Positions 45,624 to 57,500 of a DNA stretch of 64,000 nucleotides are shown one piece after another. Below the pieces are notes generated by a model. That model saw nothing but the letters and a program-made list of their open reading frames with translations. It was not told the DNA's origin and did no database searches. This stretch comes from Cryoendolithus antarcticus (Eukaryota > Ascomycota > Dothideomycetes > Cladosporiales > Cladosporiaceae): positions 62,001-126,000 of the forward strand of contig NAJO01000016.1 of the NCBI GenBank assembly GCA_002077065.1. The letters run 5' to 3'. A program made the position numbers and the translations under genes. How positions within the stretch are numbered: position 1 is the first letter of the stretch; every line of letters starts with the position of its first letter.

Positions 45624-46229
45624 ATGTCCGAACACATCCCCGAATCAATCCCCACCTCATCGACCTCCCACCACCGCCCCGCCAAACGTCGCGCACTGTC
45701 CCCAACCTCCACCCAGTCCGCCCATCTCGCTTCCCTGTTCGCAAATCCCGATCGCGAGATCTCCACCACCTCCAAGTCTCTCACGCGCACGCCTCTCGCG
45801 CCCCCAGAGATTGTCGCAAACGTTCAGGGCTCCAGCGCCGGTGCCGGCTCAGGCGAGTTCCACGTCTACAAAGCGAGTCGGAGGAGGGAGTATGAGAGGC
45901 TGAGGATTATGGACCAGGAGGTTGAGAGGGAGGAGAAGCAGAAAGACTGGGAGGAGGAGTGGGAACGGGTGAGGAAGGCGGACGAGGAGAAGTTGAGCCG
46001 GAATAGGGCGAAGCGGGAGAAGGCTAAGATGAGGAAGGGGAAGGGTGGGGTGGGTGTTGGTGGAGTTGCGGGAGGGAACGGGGTCACGAAGAAAAGACTG
46101 GGGCCTGCGAAGATCGCGCAGGTGGAGAGTGGAGATGGTGCGGATGAGGCGAAGGCGACTGAGGCTACTGGAGACGCTTATGCTGCAGTTGAAGAGGAGA
46201 ATGGCATCACGATTCACGAAGATGACTGA
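45624..46229 (+). CDS. PRKRIP1: PRKRIP1-family spliceosomal protein (DUF1168)
   Basis: Single exon, 201 aa. The signature FHVYKASRRREYERLRIMDQE, followed by a long charged single helix (about residues 75-145), defines the PRKRIP1/C114 family. In spliceosome structures this helix spans the catalytic-stage (C*/P) complex and contacts U2 snRNP and duplex RNA. The N-terminus is Ser/Thr/Pro-rich and the C-terminus acidic (GITIHEDD). The ATG at 45624 is the first true ATG after an in-frame non-ATG extension. Function is from the family. Confidence 0.85.
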   Translation: MSEHIPESIPTSSTSHHRPAKRRALSPTSTQSAHLASLFANPDREISTTSKSLTRTPLAPPEIVANVQGSSAGAGSGEFHVYKASRRREYERLRIMDQEVEREEKQKDWEEEWERVRKADEEKLSRNRAKREKAKMRKGKGGVGVGGVAGGNGVTKKRLGPAKIAQVESGDGADEAKATEATGDAYAAVEEENGITIHEDD

Positions 46230-46917
46230 ATGTCCAAATGCGTGACTGGATGAATGTACAATCACACTGCATTGCTAGCTGGAGGGTGACAAGCCTAACC
46301 CATCCGATCTGCTGCAGACTGTACCGTGTGGACGATTCGCGACCAGCTTCTGATGGCAGACTTAGGTCAGAAGTACCTTGCCAGCATCCGGTTCGCAACT
46401 GTGCAACCGCTTCTAGAACCTAGAATACAAGCTCTGAGCGCCATTGCTGTTAGAGCTGCCAGGGGATCGCGGTGATTCTCTCTGGATGACCATTCCCATT
46501 AGTAGCTCACGCCGCTGGATCATCTGTCGCCTCACTCGCTGGGGCAAGCTATCTCGCACGGTCGCGGACTTCTGGGCGAAGGTCGGCGTCCCGTGGGCTC
46601 ACGCTTGCGTCAACGCCTGGCGCAATGAATCCGGGCCACGCATCTACTAAGTAGACTTAGCGGTACAGGAAGTGGTTACAAATCACCGATCGTTGCCGGC
46701 ACCATTCCGCAAAATATGGCATGCTACGAGATATGTTGATCAGCATTATGCTAGCGGTAGCAGTGCGGTGACACAGACCCCGGAAGGGTGACTTACGATA
46801 ATTATTCGTGCTCACATGCAACAAAGGCAGTGTCGTACTCTTCGTCTCGCGAGGACTGTATGTCGACTAGCCAGTGGCTCGGCCCACCCATCCCGTATGA
46901 AGAAGACGCATCTAGGC
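46230..46917. other. Intergenic between convergent PRKRIP1 and RPC17 genes
   Basis: 688 bases with short frames only (such as 46444-46650). No RNA gene or repeat recognised; I looked for tRNA A and B boxes without success. Confidence 0.5.
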
Positions 46918-47535
46918 TTATGCAGAACCTTCGCCACCCTCGGTTACTTCTCCATTAGTGCCAATTGCATCAACATCCATTCCATTCACATCACCAGGCA
47001 GCTTCGCACCACATCGGTAGACTTCATTAACAGTACTGAGCAGCACCTCCATTTCATCCGCCGTGAACCTCGCTTCCCAATCCACTACAATGTTCTGTAG
47101 CGTCTCAACGCACTGCGGCGCGAGATTGTAGATTTGGAAGTGCTCGATCTCCGTCAGGCCCTTGACGTCCTGCTCCCGCTGCAGTCGCCGCCGCATCTCA
47201 GCCTTGGGAACATCAGAGTCGTGCTTGGCGTGCTTGGCTTCCAGAGGTCCGAGGATCCGCTCGTCGAGTTTCTCAGCGAAGAGGGCCATGCTTCGGATGC
47301 GATTGGAGCTTTTGTATGCACCTGGATTGTCGGCGTAGGGATACTTTCGAGAGCTCAGCTCGCGTTCATGTTTTCGCAGGGCGCGTTGGTAATTATTTGC
47401 CAGTTCCACCGGTGGCCGTCCGGCGGCTTTGTCAGAAGCGACATCTTGGGCGTTCAGTAAACGTTTACGTTTGAGGAAGTCGAGGACGTCCGCGTTAGAA
47501 AGCCGGACGGTGCCTGGGTCGATTATCTCTGGCAT
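46918..47535 (-). CDS. RPC17: RNA polymerase III subunit Rpc17 (RPC9/CRCP)
   Basis: Single exon, 205 aa. The N-terminal part (LSNADVLDFLKRKR) and the C-terminal HRDC-like Rpb4 fold (GLTEIEHFQIYNLAPQCVETLQNIVVDWEARFTADEMEVLLSTVNE) match Rpb4-family subunit C17, which forms the stalk with C25 and recruits TFIIIB. An insertion of about 60 residues between them (SSRKYPYADNPGAYKSSNRIRS..) is charged. A Gly/Asp/Glu-rich tail ends the protein. The single ATG at 47533-47535 opens MPEIIDPG. Confidence 0.85.
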   Translation of the reverse strand: MPEIIDPGTVRLSNADVLDFLKRKRLLNAQDVASDKAAGRPPVELANNYQRALRKHERELSSRKYPYADNPGAYKSSNRIRSMALFAEKLDERILGPLEAKHAKHDSDVPKAEMRRRLQREQDVKGLTEIEHFQIYNLAPQCVETLQNIVVDWEARFTADEMEVLLSTVNEVYRCGAKLPGDVNGMDVDAIGTNGEVTEGGEGSA

Positions 47536-48361
47536 CGTGGGTTATGTGCTTCACGACATGGTTTGTTTGAAGTCGATGCTCGGGACTTTTCGTGCCGATG
47601 TCAATGCCAAGCTTTTACACGGAGTCCGGAGCCGTCGTCGATTTCCCCGTGATCTTTGCCTGTCCCCATCTTCTCCTCACTGCTGTCTCGGCTGTCTGGG
47701 TCCTGCGTCGTGATTCGCAGTATCCCAAGGGTATATTGCTTGAAATCGAGCAGCATCTTCGAGAACCTGCAAGTCATGGCCCCATGCACACGAGTCCCGA
47801 GCACCAGCCGTACGGATAACACGAATGCCAGCCACGTGAGCCGACAATCTACGGATAAATTCTAGGTAAAGTCCTTCGCTTTTACCCCGAATCCAACCTT
47901 CCTCTCTCGCGCGGCATTTCTCCATAATGTTCCTCCACAATGGCTCCCCGCCTTTCTCTCCACCTCCCGTGAACGCAGCATGACGACAGCGGATGAAATC
48001 GAAAGTCTGGGTCAATCTGCGGGCTCAAGTCTCATTCGCTGCTGCGATGACAAGCTCCCTCTAGCTTGCAGCAGCATGTGTTCTGCAGGCATGGCACGGC
48101 TTGGACTAGCTTGTTCCGACCATGATCTTGGAGGAGTGCTTCTCTAGTCAGGCACCACAGCTCGTAGCGAGGAAGTTTTTTGTGCCGGCTGATCTTGGCC
48201 ATGACATGAAGTTGGGGTGCGGTGGAGCAGCAGGTCCGTTGCCATGCATCGCAGCCGCTACCATGTGCTCTCGAGCCGGGTAGATCGTGAAGTACAAGAA
48301 GCGTAGGTGCAGCACCTCCAGCTTCGCGCAACCTCGAGTCTCATCTGCAGTAGAAGTCAAG
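47536..48361. promoter_or_regulatory. Divergent region RPC17/GH51 with two CGGATAA boxes
   Basis: 826 bases between divergent genes. CGGATAAC (47813-47820) and CGGATAAA (47852-47859) lie 39 bases apart, about 500-550 bases before the arabinofuranosidase ATG. The second fits CGGDTAAW, the site I recall for the fungal arabinose regulator AraR; the first deviates at its last base. Binding is inference. Confidence 0.4.
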
Positions 48362-50524
48362 ATGTTCACGAAGGCGTTCCTCACTGCCGCGTTGGCTGCG
48401 GCCGCCCAGGCTGTGACCTTTACTGTCAAGTCGACTGACGGCAATGCCACAAGTCCATATGCCTACGGGTTGATGTTCGAGGACATCAACAATTCTGGCG
48501 ATGGTGGCGTGTACGCTGAGCTCATCCGTAAGATCATGCAACAATCAGCATATCTGGAACACTGCTGATAACGTACAGAAAACCGAGCTTTCCAGGGCGA
48601 TGGCATCTACAACAAGTCGATCACCTACTGGCATTCCGTTGGAGGGACTGCCCTCTCCCTGGCGAACCTCTCAACGCCTCTGTCCGCAGAACTTACGAGC
48701 TCGCTTCAAGTCTCGGGTGGCAGTGGTAAGAAGGTCGGTGTCTACAACGACGGTTTCTGGGGTTTCCCGGCTGTTGCGGCGTGGGAGTACCAGGGTTCAT
48801 TCTACGTTGAGGGCAGCTTGACCGGCAATGTCACTGTCCAGCTTGCTGGCAACTACTCCAAGACTCTCTACGCCGAGACTTCGGTCGCGGTGGCCTCGAA
48901 AGCTGGAGCCTGGACGCAGTACAAGTATAGTTTCAAGCCAACACACGATGCGCCAAATGCCAACAACACGCTGTCGTTCACTTGGGACGCATCCGCTGCC
49001 AAGGGTGCAGTCAACTTCAACTTGCTCAGCTTGTTCCCGCCTACCTACAAGAACCGACCCAATGGTAACAGAATGGATCTCATGGAGGCCATGGCTGACC
49101 TGAAGCCGTCCTTCTTCCGTGCGCCAGGTGGTAACAATATCGAGGGCAGCAAGGCACCGTACGTGACTTGAATCAGTCTTCTACCACAGTCGACACTCGC
49201 TAACGTGGCTTTCAGATACTGGTGGAACTGGACTCAGACTCTTGGCCCTCTCGAGCACCGCGCTGGCTTCCCCGGCACCTGGGGTTACGAGAACACTGAT
49301 GGTCTTGGTCTCCTCGAGTACGCTATCTGGGCTGATGATATCGGCATGGAGCTGTTGCTTGGCATATGGGATGGCCTGTACCTCGACGGCACCACGCTCA
49401 CCCTTGCCGAGCTCCAGCCGTATATTCAGTCTGCGCTTGACGAGATTGAGTTCCTCACTGGCGATGCTTCGACCACCTGGGGTGCTTACCGTGAGTCCCT
49501 CGGTCATGGTCCTTTCCCCCTCAACTTCGTCGAGATTGGCAACGAGGACAGTCTGAGCGACAAGAACCGCACATACCCTGCCTATCGCTTCAAGGCCTTC
49601 TACGACGCCATCTCCGCCAAGTACCCAGATCTTACTCTGATCAGCTCGTACTACGATGTCGATGAGACTACCGGACAGCCACCATACAATGCCAGCGGTG
49701 ACTTCCACGAGTATGCCACGCCAGTGCAGATGTCGCAGCAATTCGGCTACTTCGACAACTACACTTCCGAACACCCGCTCCTGATTGGTGAGTGGGCAGT
49801 CATCGACTACAACATCCCAGGCTTCAACGGCCCAGTCTGGTATGCCGGAGCCCCTCGCGCGTACTTCCCCTTCTGGTACGGCTCCGTTGCAGAGGCCGTC
49901 TTTCTCCTTGGCGCTGAGCGCAACTCGGACAAGATCATTGGTGCGGCTTACGCTCCTGGCTTCATGAACTTGAACAAGTGGGAGTGGATTCCCGATAACA
50001 TTGCGTACGACGCCTACCCAGGCAACACCATCTTGTCGACCAGCTACTACGTCATCAAGCTGCTCGCCAACACCCGCATCACCGAGAACTTGCCCACGAC
50101 TGAGGCTCAGCTCGGTCCCGCCTTCTGGGTCGCCGGTCGTAACGATAAGACTGGCTCACATATCCTGAAGGCGGCTGTGTACAACAGCACCGGCAACGTG
50201 CCCTTCTCCTTCAACTTCGAGGGTGTGGGAGCCGGTGCTGTCGGTCAGCTCACGTACCTCACTGCGCAGAACATGAACGCTTCATCCACCATCGGCAACA
50301 ACATCGTGCAGACCCACACCCAGTCCGTACGCGCCAACCGTAACGGATACTTCAACTTCGCGCTTCCCGACTACAGCGTGGCTGTCTTCGAGGTCGACGC
50401 CAATAACGCCGGCAACGGCCATCACTATGGCGGCAAGGGCAACCGACAAGGATGGAAGGGATTCAAGAACTGGGCCAAGGGTGGCTACGGGAACCACAAC
50501 CAGTGGGGTCAGCCAGGCTGGTAG
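48362..50524 (+). CDS. abfA: Secreted GH51 alpha-L-arabinofuranosidase
   Basis: 684 aa, exons 48362-48527, 48579-49158 and 49216-50524; introns are 51 and 57 nt. It removes terminal arabinofuranosyl residues from arabinan and arabinoxylan. An N-terminal signal peptide (MFTKAFLTAALAAAAQA) is evident. The GH51 barrel shows FEDINNSGDGGVYAELIQNRAFQG near the start, RAPGGNNIEG, the acid/base Glu in EIGNED (about Glu359) and the nucleophile Glu in LIGEWAV (about Glu441). Several N-x-S/T sequons fit secretion. The C-terminus carries an unusual tail rich in Gly, His, Asn and Lys (GHHYGGKGN...HNQWGQPGW), absent from typical GH51 enzymes I know. It is probably induced by arabinose. Confidence 0.93.
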
Positions 50525-50898
50525 ATGCGGGTAATGTCAGTGGAATGAGATTGACGATGTGAAATGACCACAGATAGCTCGCAGAAAAGTAACTGTACAA
50601 AGTCAAAACACACTCGTTCCTTCACTGCGCTTCGACGAATTCAACAACTCGGCCGCAAACATCGCAGACAAGCAGAAGGCACTTGAGATACCCGTCGTTT
50701 AGAGTCGCAGTAGACACGAGAATCACACTCCATGCCACAGATCCCTCCTCACCCAGCGGTCAATGGCGACACTTACTAGCAGTGTCTGATGGTAAGCCCT
50801 CTTTACAACACTGAGCATTGCTTCTACACTCCTGCCATCGACACCTCACTTCGAGTATTCATCTCACTGCCGATACCAACCGAGTCTTACCATCCACC
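50525..50898. other. Intergenic: GH51 3' flank and SUR7/PalI promoter
   Basis: 374 bases between two plus-strand genes. Nothing recognised. Confidence 0.45.
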
Positions 50899-51729
50899 AT
50901 GGCCATCGCTAATCGTCTCCATTGGTAAGTCTCAAGTACGAGCAGGCGAACCGCCAACTCGTTGCTGACCATACGATGGCTCTAGGCTCGGGGCAGCATT
51001 CATCTTCATCGCCTCCATCTTGTTCCTCATCACCACACTCTCGGCTCCAGTCTGGGATCACATCGGTCTCCTAAACGTCCATCTGACGAACGGTTCTACG
51101 ATTAGTTTCGGTACCTTCGGCTACTGCATCCTGAACGGCAGTCCCTTTGAGTAAGTCCCTCATTCTCTGTCGTTCAACAAAATTGGCTGATCGATCCACG
51201 CAGGCATTCAGCAGACTACGACTTACCCTCGACCATAGGCTACGCTCCCGCCCACATCATCGCCGCGGCCGACTACACAAGGCTGACAGACATCGAGGCC
51301 GGCACATCTGACAGTTTGACCAGAACGATGATACTTCACCCAATAATCAGCGCCCTAACATTCTTCGCCTGGCTCACTGCTCTCGGCGCCGGACTCTTCG
51401 GCTCGCTCATCAGTCTTGCCTTCGGCGGCATCGCACTTGTGCTTTGCGTGATCGTTCTCGGGACGGACTTCACGATATTTGGTGTGTTAAGGCATAATGT
51501 CAATGGTGACTGGAGCGGGAGTCATGCCAAATTTGGGGAGGCAGTATGGTGTCTCGTCGCTGGGTTCGTGCTACTCTCATGGGGCTGTGTGCTCGTTGGC
51601 TTCACTTGTCTGAGGAACAGGAACGAGAAGAAGAGAGCAGAGAGACTCAGGACGGCGGCATCTGGTAGCACTGCCATGCCGCCACCGCTGTCACCTTTGG
51701 GGAGGAGGAAGCGGTTTTGGATCTTTTGA
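50899..51729 (+). CDS. SUR7/PalI-family four-TM membrane protein
   Basis: 238 aa, exons 50899-50924, 50986-51150 and 51204-51729 with introns of 61 and 53 nt. The first TM (LGAAFIFIASILFLITTLSA) is followed by an extracellular loop containing the FGTFGYCI motif typical of SUR7/PalI proteins, then three further TM segments, two in the region SALTFFAWLTALGAGLFGSLISLAFGGIALVLCVIVLG and one in AVWCLVAGFVLLSWGCVLVGF. The C-terminal cytosolic tail is short and basic (RNRNEKKRAERLR). Members act in eisosomes, at the plasma membrane or in ambient pH sensing; the short tail argues against a full-length PalI. Start selection rests on the 26-nt first exon. Confidence 0.82.
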
Positions 51730-52276
51730 AGTGGCACACAGATCTCGGGGTTCACGAAAAACTGATGAGAGTCATTGCATGGCGCACTCGGACGTAGCAA
51801 AGTGGATGCTTCAGCACTTTTGTGCAATGATGAATTATTCGCAGATATGAATCGCGTGGATGTTGACATTGTAACACAATTTGAGGCCACATTGTTGAGT
51901 GCCTCAGGCGTCCCGGCCCAGATCTACCCGTTCACCATCCAAGATTCCAAGTCCATTGCCCGTAATCAGTTGAGTACTGGTGCACTTTACGCATCTGCTT
52001 CGTAATCGAGGCACGTAGAGCCCCATGAGATTCTCTTCTGTGTCTGTCAAGCCATCATTGGGCAACGCCAGCGCGGACCAGTACTGCATCGCTGGTGGCG
52101 TCGGTCTGGCCTTGCGCAATGGGCTGGGCGCGCATCTGTACCCAGGGACGTGCATGCGAAGCGGCCTCAAGTGGTGAATTGATACTATGTGTAATGCGGC
52201 TCGTCGGCTTCAGACTGTCGCGCGATGATGGCTAAGTACTTCGTCTCTCTATCTCGACTGATATCACTGTGCAACT
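51730..52276. other. Intergenic
   Basis: 547 bases between the SUR7/PalI gene and the CorA-like frame. Short frames only; no motif. Confidence 0.45.
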
Positions 52277-54414
52277 ATGGCTACAACAGTTAACGTTCAC
52301 CGGAGTGACACCCTCGAAGCCAACCGGGCCCCGATAGTCAAACGGCCTAGGTACAGTTGGCGGAGACACTGGTACAGGCCATACAAGCAAGCCTACCAGG
52401 TAGGATTGCCCAGATATCTCGTCAGCCGATATGCTTCGCGCCTGCTAAACCACTACAGGTGCCTCAAGCCCTTTACGATTTCGCTTGCGGTCTGGACGGC
52501 TCAGCCCATGTCCGCGCTCGTTGGCGAGACTATGTCATTGATCTCAGTACGAATTGACAGCGGTAAAGCTATAGACGACTGTTGCTGGCTTACTGACGCC
52601 GATGGCTATATTCTCAACAACGTTGACGGGCATTCGATCGCCCAGAGCCTGGAACGTGTGCAGGCGAGGCTTACCGCGTCTGACCCTGGGCGACCGACGG
52701 TCTTTGCCATCAACGCTCATATGAGCGAAGATGTCAGCCGTATCGTGGACGACACCGTCGAGGGCCTATATCGGCAAGCATATAGGACATTCCACACCAC
52801 ATTTGGGCGTGAAGCTCGAGGCAAGCTTCAACAGCCCATGGCCGAGCGGGAGGTAGTCTGTCTCACTGGGCTAGCCGAGCGCATGCTCGTCTCGGCTTGG
52901 CTACGATCTGGCGACACAGTACTGGCGTCACGCGTGCAACCCCTGCCGTCAACGACTCAGCAATGGGTGCCAGTGCTGCCTTCATCCGCTCGATGCCCTG
53001 GATCCGGCCCGCAGGCTCAAGTGGCACACCAGGGTATCGATGTTGTCTTCCCGTGGATGCACGAACCCCCGGAAGCCTTTCTCAGCTCCGTCCTTGGTTT
53101 CCAAGACTGGAACATCTATGTCATGGAACCTTTCGTGTCTCGACCGATCTTGAGTACCCTCCGCCTGCGTGACGTCACAGAGGAAGGGAGTAGTACGCGC
53201 CGATTTGCTGTTCTGGCGTCCTCGGCTCAGATGCTGCATTCAATGCGTACCAGCTACCGTAAGTCAGTCGTCGGACCTGTGTTGGACATAGACCGCGATG
53301 CGGATGCATACCTTCTGGCGGTCGTCCTATCTTGCGTCACTGCCATTCGGGACAGCGTCTGTAACTACAGACGTACCTCTGACAGCAGGCTGCAGGAAGT
53401 GGTAGGCCTGATCGATCATGGGTGATGCGTGATGCATCGCTAACGAAGGGACAAAATGCGGCACCTCGGCGTGATCCATCAGTGTCAAAGGTGCAGTATC
53501 TCCTACATCTAAAAGAATGCCATGAGAGCCATGCGAGCGCCAGCCGACAAAATGCACAGACCATGACCGGACTTCTGCGCGCCGTCTCGCCACCTGGTCG
53601 AGACGCCTTCGATGCGTGGGACGATCTACTGGCCTGTGTAGAAGACTTCTGATACATTGCGACAAGATAACAGTCTCTATCAAAGGCGTCTCGGACTTGA
53701 TCGAGCTAGTCACCGCGCAAGTGGATCTCTTCGACAAGCGCCGAAGCAAAGTAATCGGATTGCTGCTAGCGATATATGTGCCCTTGGCCTTCGCTACGGT
53801 ACGTAATCGAGAGCCCCAAGAAATCGGACGAGCTGACGATTGCAGTCTGTTTGGTATGAACATAGAGGACCTATCGCAAGCAGTCTTCTGGACGACCACT
53901 ACCGTATCTGACGGCAACGTAACCGACATCTCTGCCACCCTGACCTCGACCGACCAACCCGGCAACCACGCGTGGCCAATATGGCAGCTTGGCGTTGTGG
54001 CCGGCTCCTTGACCTTAGGCAGTATCATCCTCCCACTCATCGCTGGCCGAACCTTCCGCGCCGTCTCACGTTTTGCTATCCGCCATCGCAGGAGGTTCCG
54101 CACGGGTGTCAGCGTTGCTATGTTCGCAGCAGTAGTCAATGCCTGCGTTATGCGCGTCCACTCACTGACACCCCGTTAGATCAGTAGCGAGCGCATGGTC
54201 GTTCATGGGATACGTCCCAGCGACCATCGGCATTCTTGTCTCGCTGCTCGCCTTGATACACTTCCTCCTCACTGGTGAAGGCCGGGCTGCCCCGCGCAGG
54301 CTTGCACAAGTTCTGTGCCGGCTTGCTGTGCTCGCAATATCGGCGCTGAGTTGTACTCCTCTGGGATTTGGCGACTTTGTCCTCTTCATCCTTATGCTGT
54401 ACATTTGGACCTAG
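52277..54414 (+). pseudogene. Broken CorA-like membrane protein gene
   Basis: An open frame of 382 codons (52277-53425) has no recognised N-terminal domain. It is followed in other frames by YLLHLKECHESHASASRQNA (53422-53652), DKITVSIKGVSDLIELVTAQVDLFDKRRS and a TM, then FGMNIEDL with a second TM (53616-54179), and SAWSFMGYVPATIGILVSLLA with two more (54205-54414). The long helical stalk, TM1 ending near GMN and TM2 are the CorA magnesium-transporter-like layout common in fungal orphans. At least three frame changes are needed: near 53420, 53645 and 53812-53861. A candidate intron (53815-53861) has good signals but the wrong phase. So a decayed gene is most likely; unresolved splicing could rescue part. 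Function of the first 380 residues is unknown. Confidence 0.5.
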
Positions 54415-54526
54415 ATTCTTGTCAATTGGACCACGGCGCCGGAAGGCAGGTCGTGGTACTTGTGGCGAGGACTGTAGTGCATGGAGACGCAAGTTTTTAC
54501 TGCGAGGTAGCAGGCAATGTACTGAT

Positions 54527-57500
54527 CTACACGCTCAGTAAGCTCAGCAGAAGTCTAACGTCCTTGATCTCCGCCTCCTCTTCTGCGATCACCTTACCCT
54601 CCCCTCCACCTTTCTGCTTCACAACACCCTTACTGGCAGCTTTTACGAACGTCTCCTTCTGCGCCTCGAACATCTCTTCAACGAGCTTCTCGTTCTCAGT
54701 CCTGCTGGTCTCGCCGGCCTTGTCTGCCGCCCCGTTGATCTGCGCAGCCTCTCCATCCGCCGCCTCAGCCGGCGCCAGCACACTGTACGCCACACGGACA
54801 TCGTCAGTCGGCACCAGACCAGCCGATTTGCGCAGTCGTTGGATGCGGTTCAAGACTTCTCTCGCGAGCCCTTCTTGCGCAAGCTCAGGATAAGCCTTCG
54901 AATCCAACAACACCATAACCTCCGACTCAACCGCAACCTCCATATCCTTCGTCTCAGGACTCGACTTCACGCCCCTCTGCACCCTCAGATCCTCAGTCTC
55001 GAGCGTATGCCCCTCGACGACAATACTCCCGCTCTCCAGAAACCCGTGGATCTGCTCCGGCGTCAAAGCAGGAAGCGCTTTCCGGATCTTCGCAGCGTCT
55101 TTCTTGAATTTCTGGCCCAGGTTCTTGACATCTGCTAGCACTGTGTATTCCACCCCATACATCTTCTCGTCCGAAGTGAGGACTAGGTCGCGGACGTTCA
55201 GCTCTTCGGCCACGTAGCGCTCGAGTGTCTTGACGTCTTCTAGGAATTGCTTGTCCTGGTTCAGGATGATGTATGTTTTCAGTGGCGTTTTGAGCGACAG
55301 TGTTCGACGATCGCGACATAAGCGGCCGAGCTCGATGACTTTCTGCATGGCCGCTACGCGCCGCTCGACGACAGCGTCGAAGAGTTCTTCTCGGACTGTG
55401 GGGAAGCGGAGGAAGTGCACTGATCTGTAGTCCTGGTCTTTTGTCAGGGTTGATGAGAGGTGAGGGACGAGGCGCGTGAAGATGTTGTCGCTTAGGAAGG
55501 GAATAAAGGGTGCGAGGGCGCGGACGAGGGTGTAGACGACTTCGAAGAGGGTATTGAGGGCGTGGAGCGTGTCGTTGGTCTCTTCATCGAGAGGAGGCGA
55601 GGAGCTGCCGTTGGTGTGCGTACCATTGGCTGTGGGCTTTGCGGGAGCGGAGGTAGCTTGGCCCTTTAGTCTGCTGCGGTTGAAGCGGATGTACCAATTT
55701 GTCGTGTCATCAACCATCTTCAGTAGCCGCGGTACAACGGTGTATAGTCTGTACGCCTCCATCTCCGCGTTGACATACTGCAGCAACGATTGCGTCGCTG
55801 CGAGGATCCAACGATCCATGACGTTCTCGTTCGTCTTCTGCATATCTGGATTGTATGTGAAGTCTTCGCCAGTGTTCTTCTTGTACAACGCTGCCTGCTG
55901 TGCGAAGAAGTTGTAGCTGTTCCACAAGGGCAGCAAGACGCCTGAGACGATCTGTCGCACACCCTGTTCGCTGAATCGCAGCGGCTCGCCTCGCACCACT
56001 GGCGAGTCGATCAAGTATAGCCGCAAGGCATCAGACCCGTACTTATCAATGACCAGCATAGGATCCGGGAAGTTCTTGAGCGACTTCGACATCTTCTTGC
56101 CGTCTTCTGCAAGTACGATGCCATTGACGACGCAGTTCTGGTACGGGAACGTCTGGAACAGGTGCGTACCCAGTACTGACATCGTGTAAAACCATCCTCT
56201 CGTCTGGTCGAGACCCTCGGCGATGAAGTCACCGGGGAACTTGCTGAAAAGCTCCTTGCCAGGCCCTTCAGTCCGCGAGACACCACTATCCGGATCCGAA
56301 GCATCGAACCCAGGATAGCTGAACGGATAATGCGAGGACGCATAAGGCATGCTGCCGGACTCGAACCAGCAGTCGAACACCTCCTCCACCCGCTTCAGCA
56401 CGCCCTTGCCTTGCTTCGAAGGTATGGTGATGTGATCGACAGCATCCCGATGCAAATCAGTCAGTTCGCCCTTGAACCCACTCAGCTCCTTCAACTCCGC
56501 CACGGAACCAACGCAGACCACCTCCTTCATATCCTCGCTCACCCATAGCGGCAAAGGGGTCCCCCAATACCGATTTCGGGATACATTCCAGTCCCTCGCC
56601 GCGCCCAGCCATGCATTGAACCGTCCAGTCTTGACGTTCGAAGGTACCCAATGTGTTTTCTCCAGATTCTCCAGCAGCTCCGGCACCACACTCTCGACCT
56701 GAATGAACCAACTCGGCACCGCGCGTTGTATGAGCGGCGTCTTTGAGCGCGGGCAATGAGGATATCTATGCAGAATCTGGGATTTCCGGACAAGGCGTCC
56801 GCTGGCTTCGAGGTATTTGATGATGTTCTTGTCTGCAGCTTTGACATGCTGGCCTTCGAAATCAGGGACTTCACTAGTGTACTCGCCACTCGCGTTCAGG
56901 GGATTGGGAGGTGGGCGATCGTCATTGATCAGGCCTAGCCGCCAGGAAATGTTGTAATCGTCCTCTCCGAACGCTGGCGATTGGTGCACGATTCCCACAC
57001 CATCGTCTTGCTTCACGTATGTGTCCAACAGCATCTTGAAGCCAATGCCCCGGAACTGCTCCTCAAAGTATGTGAACAAAGGCTTGTATCGCCAGCCCTC
57101 GAGATCCGAGCCTTTTGTCTTCCAGAGCACCTTGTACTTTGCCTTTTTCGGGTCCTTGTACAGCACCTTCAAGCCAGCCTCGAGCATCATATATCGTTTG
57201 TCTGACTCCAAATCATGCAATAACCAGTACTCGTAGTCCGGATGTGCGCATAAAGCCAGATTACTCGGCAGCGTCCACGGCGTCGTAGTCCACGCAACGA
57301 ACGATATCTCATTCGTACCCGCAGCCTTCAACGCCTCTCCCAGCTTTCCCTTCACCTCCTCCGGCTGCTCACTCAGAGGCAGCACCGGAAAGCTCACCGT
57401 AATAGCCGGATCCGTGACATCCTTATACTCCTCCTGCGCCTCACTCTTACTCAACGGCGTATTCAACGCAGTACTATAAGGCAGCACCCTCGCACCATGA

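Noticed and set aside
56357..56367. GGACTCGAACC, which looks like a reversed tRNA B box
   Set aside because: It is coding sequence for WFESGS in isoleucyl-tRNA synthetase and has no partner A box or cloverleaf.
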